From Xylanibacter ruminicola (GTDB lineage: Bacteria; Bacteroidota; Bacteroidia; Bacteroidales; Bacteroidaceae), in assembly GCA_015060625.1 (NCBI GenBank), contig SUYC01000005.1, positions 167,270 through 231,269 of the forward strand: DNA of 64,000 nt, given 5' to 3'. The notes under the pieces were generated by a model. It was given only the letters and a program-made list of their open reading frames with translations, did no database searches and was not told the DNA's origin. This document shows, in pieces, positions 1 to 8,828 of this stretch. Positions within the stretch are counted from its first letter, which is position 1. The number at the start of each line of letters is the position of its first letter. The translations under genes were made by a program, and so were the position numbers.

Positions 1-1185
1 CCATATAGCCAAGATCCCCCGATGCTGATAGCACAACAGCCATGGAGTGGTAACTATAGCGTGCGCGAATCGCTTTGGGGATATGCGCATTACGGGCAGT
101 TTACCGAGATTGGGTGGCAATACGTCGATGATGGCTGCCTGAAACTCGATGGAGGTGGTACGATGTGCATGCTGCGCAATCCGGCTACCAACGACTACAG
201 TATCATCATCGAAACCAAAGATGCTACCGCTCCGCAAACAGTACGCATCAGTTTGCCCAAACAACTTTCTGGAGCCAGACTCTGCGTGTGGCGTAGTAAC
301 GAGAAGGAGCAGTTTGTGCGTCAGGCCGATATGTTGCCCCGGGCACGTAGTTTAACAATGACGTTAGATCCAGCTTGTGTTTATTCTCTCTCAACCACCA
401 GTGGGCAGCAGAAGGGTAGTTATGCTGGTGTGCCTGCACCTGCTTCGTTCCCCATCCCCTACGTTGATAACTACGAGGATTATGACCATCTCTCAAAATG
501 GGGCTATCTGCCTCATTATATGGCCGATATCATCGGATGCTTTGAGCTGCGCCAGGCACCAGGTGGCATGGCGGGCACATGCCTGCAGCAAACTGTTGGT
601 GAGCACACGCTCAGTTGGGCACCCGAGTGGCACCATTACTCGATTATTGGTGATGAGGCATGGACCGACTACGAGGTGAGTGCCGATGTGCTGCTGAATC
701 CTCAGGACGAGGCCGCTGTGATGGGGCGTATCTGCGATGTAGGCTCGGGCTATGGCGTTTGGGCCAAGGGCTACTATCTGAAGATAAACGAGCACGGGCT
801 GTGCCAGCTTTATATAACTCGTGGAAAACTCGACCAAAAGGAGCTGATAGGCGATGCTGAGCAACAGGCACTCATACTTGCCCGTAAGGACATCGAAGTG
901 GGTGGCGAATATGTGCTTGACAGCGCACAAGTGCAGGGCATTACTGCTGGAAAGTGGCACAACCTGAAGCTGCGTTTCGAGGGAGACGAAATCACCGGCT
1001 ATGTTGATGGCAAACAGGTGGTTCGAGCCACGTCCGATCGCTATCAGCATGGTATGGCAGGCATCATGGCACCCCTGCAGCAACGCCGGGTGAGCACACC
1101 TTATTTCGATAATCTGACGATTACGCCACTGGGTCGAACCAAAGCTGTTCACAATCATTCACGTTCACCGAAACCACTTTATTAA
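1..1185 (+). CDS. GH59 galactosylceramidase-like beta-galactosidase, C-terminal part (5' truncated by window edge)
   Basis: The frame is open from base 1, so the gene starts outside the window and about 394 C-terminal residues are visible. The segment resembles the C-terminal half of GH59 galactocerebrosidase: an early QPWSG-Y motif, 'IIIETKDAT' where human GALC has an IIIET motif, the 'KGSY' linker, and 'SIIGDEAWTDYEVSADV' matching the lectin-like domain of the family. The GH59 catalytic (beta/alpha)8 barrel lies upstream and cannot be inspected. GH59 enzymes cleave beta-linked galactose; the bacterial substrate here is unknown. It is followed after 14 bp by a GH27 alpha-galactosidase and then a GH26 mannanase on the same strand, so it is probably the end of a glycan-utilisation operon. 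The last ~17 residues (basic, with HNHSRSPK) look like an unstructured tail. Confidence 0.78.
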   Translation, partial: PYSQDPPMLIAQQPWSGNYSVRESLWGYAHYGQFTEIGWQYVDDGCLKLDGGGTMCMLRNPATNDYSIIIETKDATAPQTVRISLPKQLSGARLCVWRSNEKEQFVRQADMLPRARSLTMTLDPACVYSLSTTSGQQKGSYAGVPAPASFPIPYVDNYEDYDHLSKWGYLPHYMADIIGCFELRQAPGGMAGTCLQQTVGEHTLSWAPEWHHYSIIGDEAWTDYEVSADVLLNPQDEAAVMGRICDVGSGYGVWAKGYYLKINEHGLCQLYITRGKLDQKELIGDAEQQALILARKDIEVGGEYVLDSAQVQGITAGKWHNLKLRFEGDEITGYVDGKQVVRATSDRYQHGMAGIMAPLQQRRVSTPYFDNLTITPLGRTKAVHNHSRSPKPLY

Positions 1186-1199
1186 TAAAATAAACAGAT

Positions 1200-2438
1200 A
1201 TGATGAAAAAGAAAATGAAAATGCTCATCATGGGCGGCATGCTGGCTCTGATGGCAATGCCTGTAAAGGCACAAAAATGGGAAGGCCTGGCCGATACACC
1301 ACAAATGGGCTGGAGCACATGGAATAAGTTTCAGGGTAACATCTCTGAGGATGTTATCAGAGGTATTGCCGATGTTATGGCCGAGAGTGGCTTGCGCGAT
1401 GCAGGCTATACCTATATTAATATCGATGACTGCTGGCATGGCAAGCGTGATGCCAATGGCTTTATACAAGCCGATGCCAAGAAATTTCCGAATGGCATGA
1501 AAGCCTTGGCCGACTATGTGCACAGCAAGGGGTTGAAGCTGGGTATCTATAGCGATGCCGGCACAGCTACTTGTGCGGGCGAACCTGGGTCGTTAGGTCA
1601 CGAATATCAGGATGCGCTGCAATACGCCCGTTGGGGTGTCGATTATCTGAAGTACGATTGGTGCAACACTACCAACGTTAACCCACAATGCGCCTATCAG
1701 CTTATCAGCGATGCCCTTCGGGCTGCCAGACGCCCTATCTTCCTCAGCATGTGCGAGTGGGGCAGCAGTAAGCCTTGGAAGTGGGCACGCCAGATAGGTC
1801 ACTCGTGGCGTACCACACCGGATATCTGGTGCGATTTCGACTCATTGCGTGTTTTCCCTGGCTATAGTCAGTTCGGAGTGATGCAGTGCATCCAGTACAA
1901 CGACACGCTGCGCCAGTATGCAGGAAAGGGCTATTGGAACGATCCCGACATGCTGGAGGTTGGCAACGGCATGACAGAAAACGAAGACCGCGCCCACTTC
2001 ACCATGTGGTGCATGATGGCCAGTCCGCTGATTCTGGGTAACGATCTTCGCAATATGAGCGATGCCACTCGCAACATCATCATGAACAAGGACATGATTG
2101 CCATCGACCAGGACACACTGGGCATACAAGGCTTGCATTATTGCGACCGCGACGGCTTGCAGTTCTGGTTCAAGCCTCTGGCAGGTGGTGATTGGGCATT
2201 TACCATCCTTAACCCCACGCGCCAGGACATCAGTTGCAGTCTCAACTGGCAAGACTTTAATCTAACCGACCACGAGGTCAGCAAGCTGTCCACCCTGTTC
2301 GATTCCAAGGTTTACAAGGTATATAATCTGTGGAGTCACAAGTTCGAAGGCAAAACCACGTTGAAGAATAAAGTAGAGCGTAAACTTGTGGTTAAAAGCC
2401 GCGATGTGGTTTCTTACCGACTCATTAATAGTAAGTAA
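1200..2438 (+). CDS. GH27 alpha-galactosidase, secreted
   Basis: 412 residues with an N-terminal signal peptide (basic start, hydrophobic stretch, cleavage near 'VKAQ'). It contains GH27 landmarks: 'TPQMGWSTWN' near residue 34, 'YINIDDCW' near 72, 'LGIYSDAGT' near 114, the nucleophile motif 'YLKYDWC' (Asp153) and the acid/base region 'RTTPDI' (Asp208). The family releases alpha-1,6-galactose from galactomannan, raffinose-type sugars or similar glycans. It sits 14 bp after the GH59 gene and its stop is 1 bp before the mannanase start, so it is surely co-transcribed. Together with GH26 it fits side-chain removal from galactomannan. Two adjacent ATGs (1200, 1203) could each be the start. Confidence 0.93.
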   Translation: MMKKKMKMLIMGGMLALMAMPVKAQKWEGLADTPQMGWSTWNKFQGNISEDVIRGIADVMAESGLRDAGYTYINIDDCWHGKRDANGFIQADAKKFPNGMKALADYVHSKGLKLGIYSDAGTATCAGEPGSLGHEYQDALQYARWGVDYLKYDWCNTTNVNPQCAYQLISDALRAARRPIFLSMCEWGSSKPWKWARQIGHSWRTTPDIWCDFDSLRVFPGYSQFGVMQCIQYNDTLRQYAGKGYWNDPDMLEVGNGMTENEDRAHFTMWCMMASPLILGNDLRNMSDATRNIIMNKDMIAIDQDTLGIQGLHYCDRDGLQFWFKPLAGGDWAFTILNPTRQDISCSLNWQDFNLTDHEVSKLSTLFDSKVYKVYNLWSHKFEGKTTLKNKVERKLVVKSRDVVSYRLINSK

Positions 2439-2439
2439 C

Positions 2440-3651
2440 ATGAAAAGGTTTGCTGCTATTTTACTTCTTGTTGTAATCACTTGTGGCATCCAGGCCTCAG
2501 AACCTGTTAAGTCGGAGGCGGCACAGCAACTCATGCAACTGCTCAACCAAGTTAATGGCCATCAAACGCTGTCGGCCACGATGGCTTGTGTAAATTGGAA
2601 CATCAGCGAGGCGCAATGGGTTCATCAGCACACTGGTAAATGGCCCGCCATCGCTACGTTCGACCTCATTCATCTGCCTTGGTCATCCAAGGGCGGATGG
2701 ATAGATTACGACGACATCAGTCTGCTGGAAGAGTGGCATAAGCAGGGTGGTATTATCAGTATCGGCTGGCACTGGAATGTGCCTGCCCGCAGTGGCAAGA
2801 GCGGCAAGTATGCCTTCTACTGGGGCACCGACAAAGGTAAGGAAGATGAGCAGACGCTTTTCGATGTGAAGAAGATTTTCGATAGTTCTTCCAGTGAATA
2901 CAAGTTGATGATGCAAGATATCGACCGTGTGGCCGGTATCTTGCTCAAACTAAAGGAGAAGGGCATCCCCGTTCTATGGCGACCGCTGCACGAGGCGGGA
3001 GGCATGTGGTTTTGGTGGGGGCGCGATCCCGACGGTTGCAACGAACTTTGGCGCACCATGTATCATCGCTTCCAGCAGTTGGGCGTTGATAACTTAGTTT
3101 GGGTGTGGACACAAAGTTCAGCATGGGGCAAACCCTATAGCGATGGCTACCGGTGGTATCCTGGCGACGAATATGTGGATGTGGTAGGTATTGATATTTA
3201 TAACGAGTCGGATGCCAGTACCATTCGTACCAAATGCTATGATTTTCTGAAAGAGTATTCGCCCACCAAGTTCGTAGCACTCACCGAGTGCGGCTCGGTG
3301 CCCGACATGGGGCAGCAATGGCAAGCTGGAGCACATTGGCTATGGTTTATGCCTTGGTACGATTATGCCGTTACAAGCGATGTGAATAGCGCAGCGTTCC
3401 GTCAAACGCAGCATGGCAATGCCAACATATCATGGTGGAACGAGGCATTTAGTCATGATTATGTACTCACACGCGACGATGTGAAAGCCATGCTTACAAG
3501 TGGCATATCGGCACCAGCAACCGATACGCATCAAAAATGCCGCAAAGGCATATATACCCTTAGCGGCAGTCGGGTTCAGTCTCCGCGGCGCGGAATCTAC
3601 ATCATCGACGGAAAGAAAGTTATTAAAAATCACCCTGCTTCATGTTACTGA
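2440..3651 (+). CDS. GH26 endo-beta-1,4-mannanase, secreted
   Basis: 403 residues from the ATG at 2440, chosen because it follows the GH27 stop by 1 bp and opens with a signal peptide (MKRFAAILLLVV...). The longer open frame upstream overlaps GH27 and is not needed. GH26 signatures are clear: 'WRPLHEAGG' with acid/base Glu185 and 'ALTECG' with nucleophile Glu283. The family cleaves internal beta-1,4-mannosidic bonds. The C-terminus carries a short 'GIYTLSG..V..RGIYIIDGKKV' tag, seen at the ends of many secreted Prevotella proteins, probably a sorting or anchoring motif. The stop codon lies inside the loop of the downstream terminator. Confidence 0.92.
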   Translation: MKRFAAILLLVVITCGIQASEPVKSEAAQQLMQLLNQVNGHQTLSATMACVNWNISEAQWVHQHTGKWPAIATFDLIHLPWSSKGGWIDYDDISLLEEWHKQGGIISIGWHWNVPARSGKSGKYAFYWGTDKGKEDEQTLFDVKKIFDSSSSEYKLMMQDIDRVAGILLKLKEKGIPVLWRPLHEAGGMWFWWGRDPDGCNELWRTMYHRFQQLGVDNLVWVWTQSSAWGKPYSDGYRWYPGDEYVDVVGIDIYNESDASTIRTKCYDFLKEYSPTKFVALTECGSVPDMGQQWQAGAHWLWFMPWYDYAVTSDVNSAAFRQTQHGNANISWWNEAFSHDYVLTRDDVKAMLTSGISAPATDTHQKCRKGIYTLSGSRVQSPRRGIYIIDGKKVIKNHPASCY

Positions 3652-3666
3652 GGCAGGGTGTTTTGC
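3631..3666 (+). terminator. Intrinsic terminator after the GH26 gene
   Basis: A perfect 8-bp stem (CACCCTGC at 3631-3638, GCAGGGTG at 3653-3660) with a 14-nt loop is followed by TTTTG. An A-rich stretch precedes it, so it may also stop hisC transcription from the other side. The GH26 stop codon lies in the loop. Confidence 0.85.
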
Positions 3667-3690
3667 TATTTAGAGGGCCGCGGCCTGATA

Positions 3691-4725
3691 CTAGTACTGA
3701 CGCAGGGCGGCAATCAACTCGCTGTTTTCGGTCTTGGTGCCGATGGTGATGCGCAGGCAGTTCTGACAGAGTTGCACGCGGTTGCGGTTGCGAACGATGA
3801 TGCCCTGATCCACCAGATAGTTGTAGATCTTGTTGGCATCGGTCATCTTTGCCAGGAAGAAGTTGGCATCCGTAGGATAAATTTTCTCGCAGATAGGGAG
3901 TATGCTGAAGGCCTGCATCACGCGGCCGCGCTCCTCCTTCAGAATCTTTACCCAACCATCTACTTCGAATGGGTCCTGCAATGCCTTGAGTGCCTGCTGC
4001 TGGGTGAGCAGGTTGACGTTGTAGGGATACTTCACCTTATTAAATATGTCAATGATTTCCTTTGAGGCAAAGGCCATTCCCAGTCGGATGGCTGCACAGC
4101 CCCATGCCTTCGACATGGTGTTGAGCACTATCAGGTTGGGATACTTGGCCAGTTCGGCACGCAGGGGCTTCTGCGATGAGAAATCGCTGTAAGCCTCGTC
4201 CACAATCACCAGTCCGTCGAAACCCTCAATCACCTTAATAACCTCTTCGCGTATCAGACAGTTGCCCGTGGGGTTGTTGGGTGTGCATAGCCAGATGATC
4301 TTGGTGTGCTCATCGGTGGCTGCCAACAGCTTGTCGGCTGTTGTCTGAAAGTGCTCGTCGAGCAGTACTGTGCGATACTCGGTATCATTGATATCGGCAC
4401 ACACTTTATACATGCCGTAGGTAGGCTCGATGGCCACCACGTTATCCTTGCCTGGTTCGCAGAAACAGCGATAGGGCAGGTCGATGGCCTCGTCGCTACC
4501 ATTGCCTAAGAAGATATTCTCGGCAGGCACCCCTTTCACCTTGGCGATGGCAGTCTTCAGCTCCAGCTGCAGTGGGTCGGGATAGCGATTGTAGGGCTGG
4601 TTATAGGGGTTCTCGTTAGCATCGAGAAACACCCTGGCCTCGCGCCCGGCATACTCGTTGCGAGCACTGCTGTAAGGCGCCAGGTTCCAGATATTCTTGC
4701 GGGTAAGTTGTTCTAATGATTTCAT
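3691..4725 (-). CDS. hisC: Histidinol-phosphate aminotransferase HisC
   Basis: 344 residues, a fold-type I PLP aminotransferase. Visible motifs are 'LDANENPYN' near the start, '[11 protein letters not shown]', 'TPNNPTGN', 'VDEAYSDF' and the PLP-lysine motif 'NTMSKAWG' (Lys206). It converts imidazole acetol phosphate plus glutamate to histidinol phosphate. Its start overlaps the hisD stop by 4 bp (ATGA type), so the two are translationally coupled. It is the last gene of this his cluster; hisB, which often follows in Bacteroidales, is absent and a terminator comes next. Confidence 0.95.
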   Translation of the reverse strand: MKSLEQLTRKNIWNLAPYSSARNEYAGREARVFLDANENPYNQPYNRYPDPLQLELKTAIAKVKGVPAENIFLGNGSDEAIDLPYRCFCEPGKDNVVAIEPTYGMYKVCADINDTEYRTVLLDEHFQTTADKLLAATDEHTKIIWLCTPNNPTGNCLIREEVIKVIEGFDGLVIVDEAYSDFSSQKPLRAELAKYPNLIVLNTMSKAWGCAAIRLGMAFASKEIIDIFNKVKYPYNVNLLTQQQALKALQDPFEVDGWVKILKEERGRVMQAFSILPICEKIYPTDANFFLAKMTDANKIYNYLVDQGIIVRNRNRVQLCQNCLRITIGTKTENSELIAALRQY

Positions 4726-6008
4726 TTCTCTAGAGATTTAATGCGAACACGCATGGCGTTAGCGTGGGCTTCCAGTTGCTCGGCTTCGGCCATCAGCTCT
4801 ACGGCGTGGCCTATGCTGCGGATACCATCCTCAGTGAGGTGCTGGAAGGTTATCTTGCGGCAGTAGCTGTCCAGATTCACACCGCTGTAGGCAGTGGCGT
4901 AACCGTGTGTGGGCAGGGTGTGATTGGTGCCGCTGGCATAGTCGCCTGCACTCTCACAGGCATACTCGCCCAGGAACACGCTACCAGCATTCACCACCTT
5001 ATTAGCCAGCTTGGCATAATCCTTCACCTGCAGAATCAGGTGCTCGGGGGCATAGGCATTCGAGAGGTCGATAGCCTCCTGCATGCTGCCTACCAATACC
5101 AAACGGCTGTTGGCGAGTGCCTTGGCTGCCATCTCCTTGCGGGGCAGCAGATCTAGCTGGCGGTTCACCTCGGCCTGTACGTCGAGAATCACCTGCTCGG
5201 AGGTGGTGATGAGGAATACCTGTGAGTCGATGCCATGTTCGGCCTGCGACAGCAAGTCGGCTGCCACAAACTCGATGTTGGCATACTTATCGGCAATCAC
5301 GCACACCTCGGATGGACCGGCAGGCATGTCGATAGCCACATCGTGCAGACTAACCTGCTGCTTGGCGGCCATCACATACTGGTTGCCAGGACCGAATATC
5401 TTAAATACCTTGGGCACGCTCTCGGTGCCATAAGCCATGGCGCCGATGGCCTGCACGCCACCTGCCTTGAAAATCTTGCTGACACCTGCGATACGGGCTG
5501 CTACCAGAATGGCGGGGTTAACCTTGCCATCGCGGCCTGGAGGGGTGCACAGCACAATTTCCTCGCAGCCTGCTATCTTGGCTGGGGTGGCCAGCATCAG
5601 TACGGTAGAGAAGAGTGGGGCGGTGCCGCCAGGAATGTAGAGGCCAACCTTCTGGATGGCTACACTCTTCTGCCAGCAAACCACGCCGGGCTGCGTTTCA
5701 ATCTTCTTGCCCTTGAACTGCTGCGACTCGTGGAAGGTCTTGATATTGTAGTGGGCCACCTGGATGGCGGCTTTCAAATCGGCACTTACCAGCGTTTCGG
5801 CTTCGTTCATCTCCTCATCAGATACTGCCAGCGTGGGCAGATCTACATGGTCGAACTTCAGCTCGTAGCCCTTCACGGCATCATCGCCGCGCTTCTTCAC
5901 GTCGGCCAATACCGAGGCAACGGTGTCGTTCAACTGTGAAACGTCCAGGTGCGGACGCTCCACAATCTTTGCCCATTCACTACGTTCGGGAAAACGGATT
6001 ACATTCAT
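4722..6008 (-). CDS. hisD: Histidinol dehydrogenase HisD
   Basis: About 428 residues. The start at 6008 ([12 protein letters not shown]) is preferred over the ATG two codons upstream because it matches the short N-terminus usual in the family. HisD oxidises histidinol to histidine in two NAD-dependent steps and binds zinc. Motifs include '[22 protein letters not shown]', '[11 protein letters not shown]', 'DMPAGPSEV', 'LLSQAEHG' (zinc-binding Gln/His) and '[12 protein letters not shown]' (His pair). It is located between hisG and hisC. The gap to hisG is filled by a tandem-armed palindromic repeat (6023-6095). Confidence 0.95.
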   Translation of the reverse strand: MNVIRFPERSEWAKIVERPHLDVSQLNDTVASVLADVKKRGDDAVKGYELKFDHVDLPTLAVSDEEMNEAETLVSADLKAAIQVAHYNIKTFHESQQFKGKKIETQPGVVCWQKSVAIQKVGLYIPGGTAPLFSTVLMLATPAKIAGCEEIVLCTPPGRDGKVNPAILVAARIAGVSKIFKAGGVQAIGAMAYGTESVPKVFKIFGPGNQYVMAAKQQVSLHDVAIDMPAGPSEVCVIADKYANIEFVAADLLSQAEHGIDSQVFLITTSEQVILDVQAEVNRQLDLLPRKEMAAKALANSRLVLVGSMQEAIDLSNAYAPEHLILQVKDYAKLANKVVNAGSVFLGEYACESAGDYASGTNHTLPTHGYATAYSGVNLDSYCRKITFQHLTEDGIRSIGHAVELMAEAEQLEAHANAMRVRIKSLEK

Positions 6009-6022
6009 ACACATATTATTTC

Positions 6023-6095
6023 AACACAGAGACACAGAGGTATGGAGTTTTTTCTTTAAGAAATAAGGCCTCTGTATCTCTGTACCTCTGTGTTT
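6023..6095. repeat. Intergenic palindrome of the ACACAGAG family, copy 1
   Basis: The left arm is made of 8-bp units (AACACAGAG, ACACAGAGG...). The right arm carries the complementary CTCTGTnn units ending in CTCTGTGTTT. It occupies nearly the whole hisG-hisD gap. Related copies lie at 8200-8290, 8757-8820, 40400-40474 and 42093-42174. Confidence 0.88.
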
Positions 6096-6099
6096 TAAA

Positions 6100-6951
6100 C
6101 TAAATAATCATCTTTTCGATTGGAGTAACCAGGATGCCCTGGGCGCCCATCTCCTTCAGTTTGCCAATAATCTCCCAGAACTGCTTCTGGTCGAGTACGG
6201 TGTGAACCGAGCACCACTCCTCGTCGGCCAATGGGATGATGGTGGGGCTCTTCAGGCCTGGCAGCACATTGATAATCTCCTGCAGACGGGCCTTGGGGGC
6301 GTTCATACGTACATATTTCTTATCCTCGGCATCCTTTACGGCCTTGAAACGGAACAGCATCTGCTCGAGGATGGCTTTCTTATCGTCGCTCATCTGCTTG
6401 TTGCCAATCAGCAGAGCCTCACTCTGCATTACAACCTCAACTTCGCGCAGATTATTGCTCACCAGGGTAGAGCCTGATGATACAATATCAAAGATAGCAT
6501 CGGCCAGACCAATACCTGGGCTGATTTCTACGCTACCTGTGATGACATGGATTTCGGCATGGATATGATGCTGCTCAAGGTAATGTCGAAGGATTCCGGG
6601 GTAGCTGGTGGCAATCTTCTTGCCGTTGAACCACTCTACTCCCTTGTAGTCGATTTCTTTGGGAATGGCCAGCGAGAGGCGGCATTTTGAGAAGCCGAGA
6701 CGTGAGATGATATCAGCATCTTCGCCACGCTCAACAAACTCGTTTTCGCCCACTACACCGATGTCAGCCACTCCACTGGCTACACTCTGTGGGATGTCAT
6801 CATCGCGGAGGTAAAGCACCTCCAGCGGAAAGTTGGACGACTGCACCAGCAAGGTGCGTTTCGAGGCACTTATCTTGATGTCTGCTTCGCTGAGCAGATT
6901 CATCGTGTCCTCAAACAGGCGTCCTTTTGATTGTACTGCAATTCTTAACAT
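6100..6951 (-). CDS. hisG: ATP phosphoribosyltransferase HisG (long form)
   Basis: 283 residues from ATG at 6951 (MLRIAVQSKGRL). The frame remains open upstream but that part covers the promoter. It catalyses the first step of histidine synthesis, ATP + PRPP to phosphoribosyl-ATP. Motifs are 'ADIGVVGENEFVERG', 'KKIATSYPGILRHYLEQ', 'GSVEISPGIGLADAIFDIVSSGSTL' (PRPP loop). The length and a C-terminal ACT-like segment ('MGAQGILVTPIEKMI') indicate the long, histidine-feedback-regulated form that needs no HisZ. It is the first gene of hisG-hisD-hisC and has its own promoter at 6979-7008. Confidence 0.95.
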   Translation of the reverse strand: MLRIAVQSKGRLFEDTMNLLSEADIKISASKRTLLVQSSNFPLEVLYLRDDDIPQSVASGVADIGVVGENEFVERGEDADIISRLGFSKCRLSLAIPKEIDYKGVEWFNGKKIATSYPGILRHYLEQHHIHAEIHVITGSVEISPGIGLADAIFDIVSSGSTLVSNNLREVEVVMQSEALLIGNKQMSDDKKAILEQMLFRFKAVKDAEDKKYVRMNAPKARLQEIINVLPGLKSPTIIPLADEEWCSVHTVLDQKQFWEIIGKLKEMGAQGILVTPIEKMII

Positions 6952-6978
6952 ATTGTTAAATCTAAAAAATATCGGGTG

Positions 6979-7008
6979 CAAAATTACTAAAAAATTCTCA
7001 ATTATCAA
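6979..7008 (-). promoter_or_regulatory. Promoter of hisG (Bacteroidetes type)
   Basis: On the minus strand TTG (complement of 7006-7008), 19 bp, then TAATTTTG (complement of 6979-6986), matching TTTG-N19-21-TAnnTTTG. The -33 triplet is one half of the CAATTG at 7006-7011, whose other half serves the divergent promoter. Confidence 0.75.
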
Positions 7009-7026
7009 TTGTCAATTATCAATTAT
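6998..7026. repeat. Near-palindromic AT-rich repeat (TCAATTATCAATTGTCAATT type)
   Basis: Three to four copies of a CAATTATC/GTCAATTATC unit centred on CAATTG fill the space between the divergent hisG and mltF promoters. Shorter relatives occur at 47098-47118 and 55333-55347, both in intergenic positions. Confidence 0.75.
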
Positions 7027-7038
7027 TTAGTACCTTTG
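7009..7038 (+). promoter_or_regulatory. Promoter of the mltF-like gene
   Basis: TTG at 7009-7011, 19 bp, TACCTTTG at 7031-7038. Transcription would start about 7045, giving a leader of roughly 25 nt before the GTG start. Confidence 0.75.
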
Positions 7039-7069
7039 CACCGATTTTCTGTCAAAATGTTGTTGAATC

Positions 7070-8197
7070 GTGCAAAAATGGTATAAATATGTCGGTTTTG
7101 GAGCGGTTTTACTATCGCTGGTGTCGTGTTTCGAAAAGAAGCATGAGCCTATTGTGGCGCCCTGGGGCGTGATAGATGATACCGTTTCGGTTTCCGACGA
7201 GTTCGACCTGCATGACATCCAAACCAGTGGCGAGCTGATTATGGCCACGGTGAGCGGACCTCATACCTATTATGAGTATCACGGTAAGAGTTTGGGCACA
7301 CAGTTCCTGATTTGTCAGCGTTTTGCCGACTCGCTGGGTGTGCGACTGCGTGTAGAGGTGTGCCGCGACAGTATGGAGCTGGTGAAGCGTTTTGCCGATG
7401 GCGAGGTGGACATTGTGGCATGGCCCACACCTGGGCATCTCAGTGCCGATACGGCTAAGAACGACTTGGCTAAGGAGTTGCAGGGCTGGTATCGACCTGA
7501 GCTGATAGCTGCTGTGCAGAAGGAGGAGAACGACCTGTTGACGGTGCGCAAGGTGCATCGCCGCATCTTCTCGCCTATGCTGGATGCCAAGGGTGGTATC
7601 ATCTCGCATTACGATCAGTATTTTATGGCTTATGCACGCGATATCCGTTGGGATTGGCGCCTGTTGGCAGCCCAATGCTATCAGGAATCAACGTTCGACC
7701 CGCGTGCCGTGTCGTTTGCCGGTGCCAAGGGCTTGATGCAGATTATGCCTGGAACGGCAGATCACTTAGGTGTGTCGCGCGGACAGTTGTACGAGCCCGA
7801 GGCCAATATCCGTGCAGCGGTGAAATATATCGGACAGTTGCAGAACACTTTCCGCGATGTGCGCGACCAGTATGAGCGCACCAACTTTGTGCTGGCTGCT
7901 TATAATGGTGGTGCTCACCATATGCGTGATGCGATGAATCTGGCCCAGCGCGATGGCAGGAACCCGCACCGCTGGAGCGATGTGGCGCCTTATGTGCTGA
8001 AGCTCAGTCAGCCTCAGTATTATAACGATCCGATTGTGAAATATGGTTATATGCGTGGCTCTGAAACGGTGGATTATGTGCAGCGCATCCGTCAGCGCCA
8101 TGCGGGCTATCAGGGTGTGAAGTCGCCCCACATGGGTTTTCACGGTGTAGGCAAGCCCCGCAAGGCTGATAAGCGAAAGAAGAAATACGATATTTAG
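7070..8197 (+). CDS. mltF: MltF-type membrane-bound lytic transglycosylase (lipoprotein)
   Basis: 375 residues. The frame opens after a stop at 7064 and the only nearby start is GTG at 7070. A lipobox 'LSLVSC' puts the lipidated Cys at residue 20. Residues ~45-155 resemble a periplasmic solute-binding domain (SBP_bac_3), and residues ~185-345 are an SLT domain: 'CYQESTFDP' with catalytic Glu206, 'GAKGLMQIMPGTA', 'AAYNGG'. The family cleaves peptidoglycan between MurNAc and GlcNAc forming 1,6-anhydro ends, and the SBP-like domain is thought to regulate it. The gene is monocistronic with its own promoter, and ends beside a palindromic repeat shared with the convergent rpiB. Confidence 0.9.
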   Translation: MQKWYKYVGFGAVLLSLVSCFEKKHEPIVAPWGVIDDTVSVSDEFDLHDIQTSGELIMATVSGPHTYYEYHGKSLGTQFLICQRFADSLGVRLRVEVCRDSMELVKRFADGEVDIVAWPTPGHLSADTAKNDLAKELQGWYRPELIAAVQKEENDLLTVRKVHRRIFSPMLDAKGGIISHYDQYFMAYARDIRWDWRLLAAQCYQESTFDPRAVSFAGAKGLMQIMPGTADHLGVSRGQLYEPEANIRAAVKYIGQLQNTFRDVRDQYERTNFVLAAYNGGAHHMRDAMNLAQRDGRNPHRWSDVAPYVLKLSQPQYYNDPIVKYGYMRGSETVDYVQRIRQRHAGYQGVKSPHMGFHGVGKPRKADKRKKKYDI

Positions 8198-8199
8198 TT

Positions 8200-8290
8200 T
8201 TAAACACAGAGATACAGAGGAACAGAGTTTTTTTGAATTGCTAATCCATCAAAAAATTAAACCTCTGTATCTCTGTATCTCTGTGTTTAA
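8200..8290. repeat. Intergenic palindrome of the ACACAGAG family, copy 2
   Basis: AAACACAGAG-ATACAGAG-GAACAGAG on the left and CCTCTGTATCTCTGTATCTC plus TGTGTTT on the right, with an AT-rich centre. It fills the gap between the convergent mltF and rpiB genes and could act as a bidirectional terminator. Confidence 0.88.
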
Positions 8291-8296
8291 AAAATT

Positions 8297-8740
8297 TTAT
8301 TTCTGAACGGGAATCTTGTCCACGCGCTTCTGGTGGCGGCCACCTTCGAAGCTGGCGGTGAAGAACTCGTCCATAATCTTACGTGCCATGTTGTTGTCGA
8401 TGAATCGGCCTGGCATCACCAGTACGTTGGCATCGTTGTGCTGACGGATGAGATGAGCAATCTCTGGAATCCAGCACAGTCCAGCACGCACCTTCTGGTG
8501 CTTGTTCAGGGTGATAGAGATACCCTCGCCGCTGCCACAGATGGCAATGCCGGGATAAACCTCGCCACTCTCAATACCCTCGGCCAGTGCGTGTCCGAAA
8601 TCGGGATAATCTACACTGGCATCACTCCATGTTCCATAGTCTTTGACAGGATAACCTTTTTCCTCCAGATACTGGAGCACAAACTGCTTTAACGCAAAGC
8701 CTGCATGATCGCAAGCAACTCCTACTGTTTTTACTTCCAT
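8297..8740 (-). CDS. rpiB: Ribose-5-phosphate isomerase B
   Basis: 147 residues, the normal RpiB length. Motifs are 'VACDHAGFALK' at the N-terminus, 'DYPDFGHALA', 'GIAICGSGEGISI' with the catalytic Cys68, and 'NDANVLVMPGRFI'. It interconverts ribose-5-P and ribulose-5-P in the cytoplasm. It lies upstream of nothing else in its direction and follows transketolase (88 bp gap), both pentose-phosphate functions. ACACAGAG-family palindromes flank the gene on both sides. Confidence 0.95.
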   Translation of the reverse strand: MEVKTVGVACDHAGFALKQFVLQYLEEKGYPVKDYGTWSDASVDYPDFGHALAEGIESGEVYPGIAICGSGEGISITLNKHQKVRAGLCWIPEIAHLIRQHNDANVLVMPGRFIDNNMARKIMDEFFTASFEGGRHQKRVDKIPVQK

Positions 8741-8756
8741 AGTCGTATAAAATTAA

Positions 8757-8820
8757 AAACACAGAGACACAAAGGTACAGAGTTTAAAAAAATCCTCTGT
8801 GACTCTGTATCTCTGTGTTG
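8757..8820. repeat. Intergenic palindrome of the ACACAGAG family, copy 3
   Basis: AACACAGAG-ACACAAAG-GTACAGAG, a short A-rich centre, then CCTCTGTGACTCTGTATCTC plus TGTGTT. It spans the tkt-rpiB gap. With copy 2 it brackets rpiB. Confidence 0.88.
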
Positions 8821-8828
8821 ATTATTAC

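Noticed and set aside
493..1158. Long minus-strand frame within the GH59 region
   Set aside because: No protein-like motifs, and the plus-strand GH59 similarity is continuous.
2386..2439. Earlier start of the mannanase frame inside the GH27 gene
   Set aside because: It would remove the N-terminal position of a clear signal peptide; the ATG at 2440 follows the GH27 stop by 1 bp.
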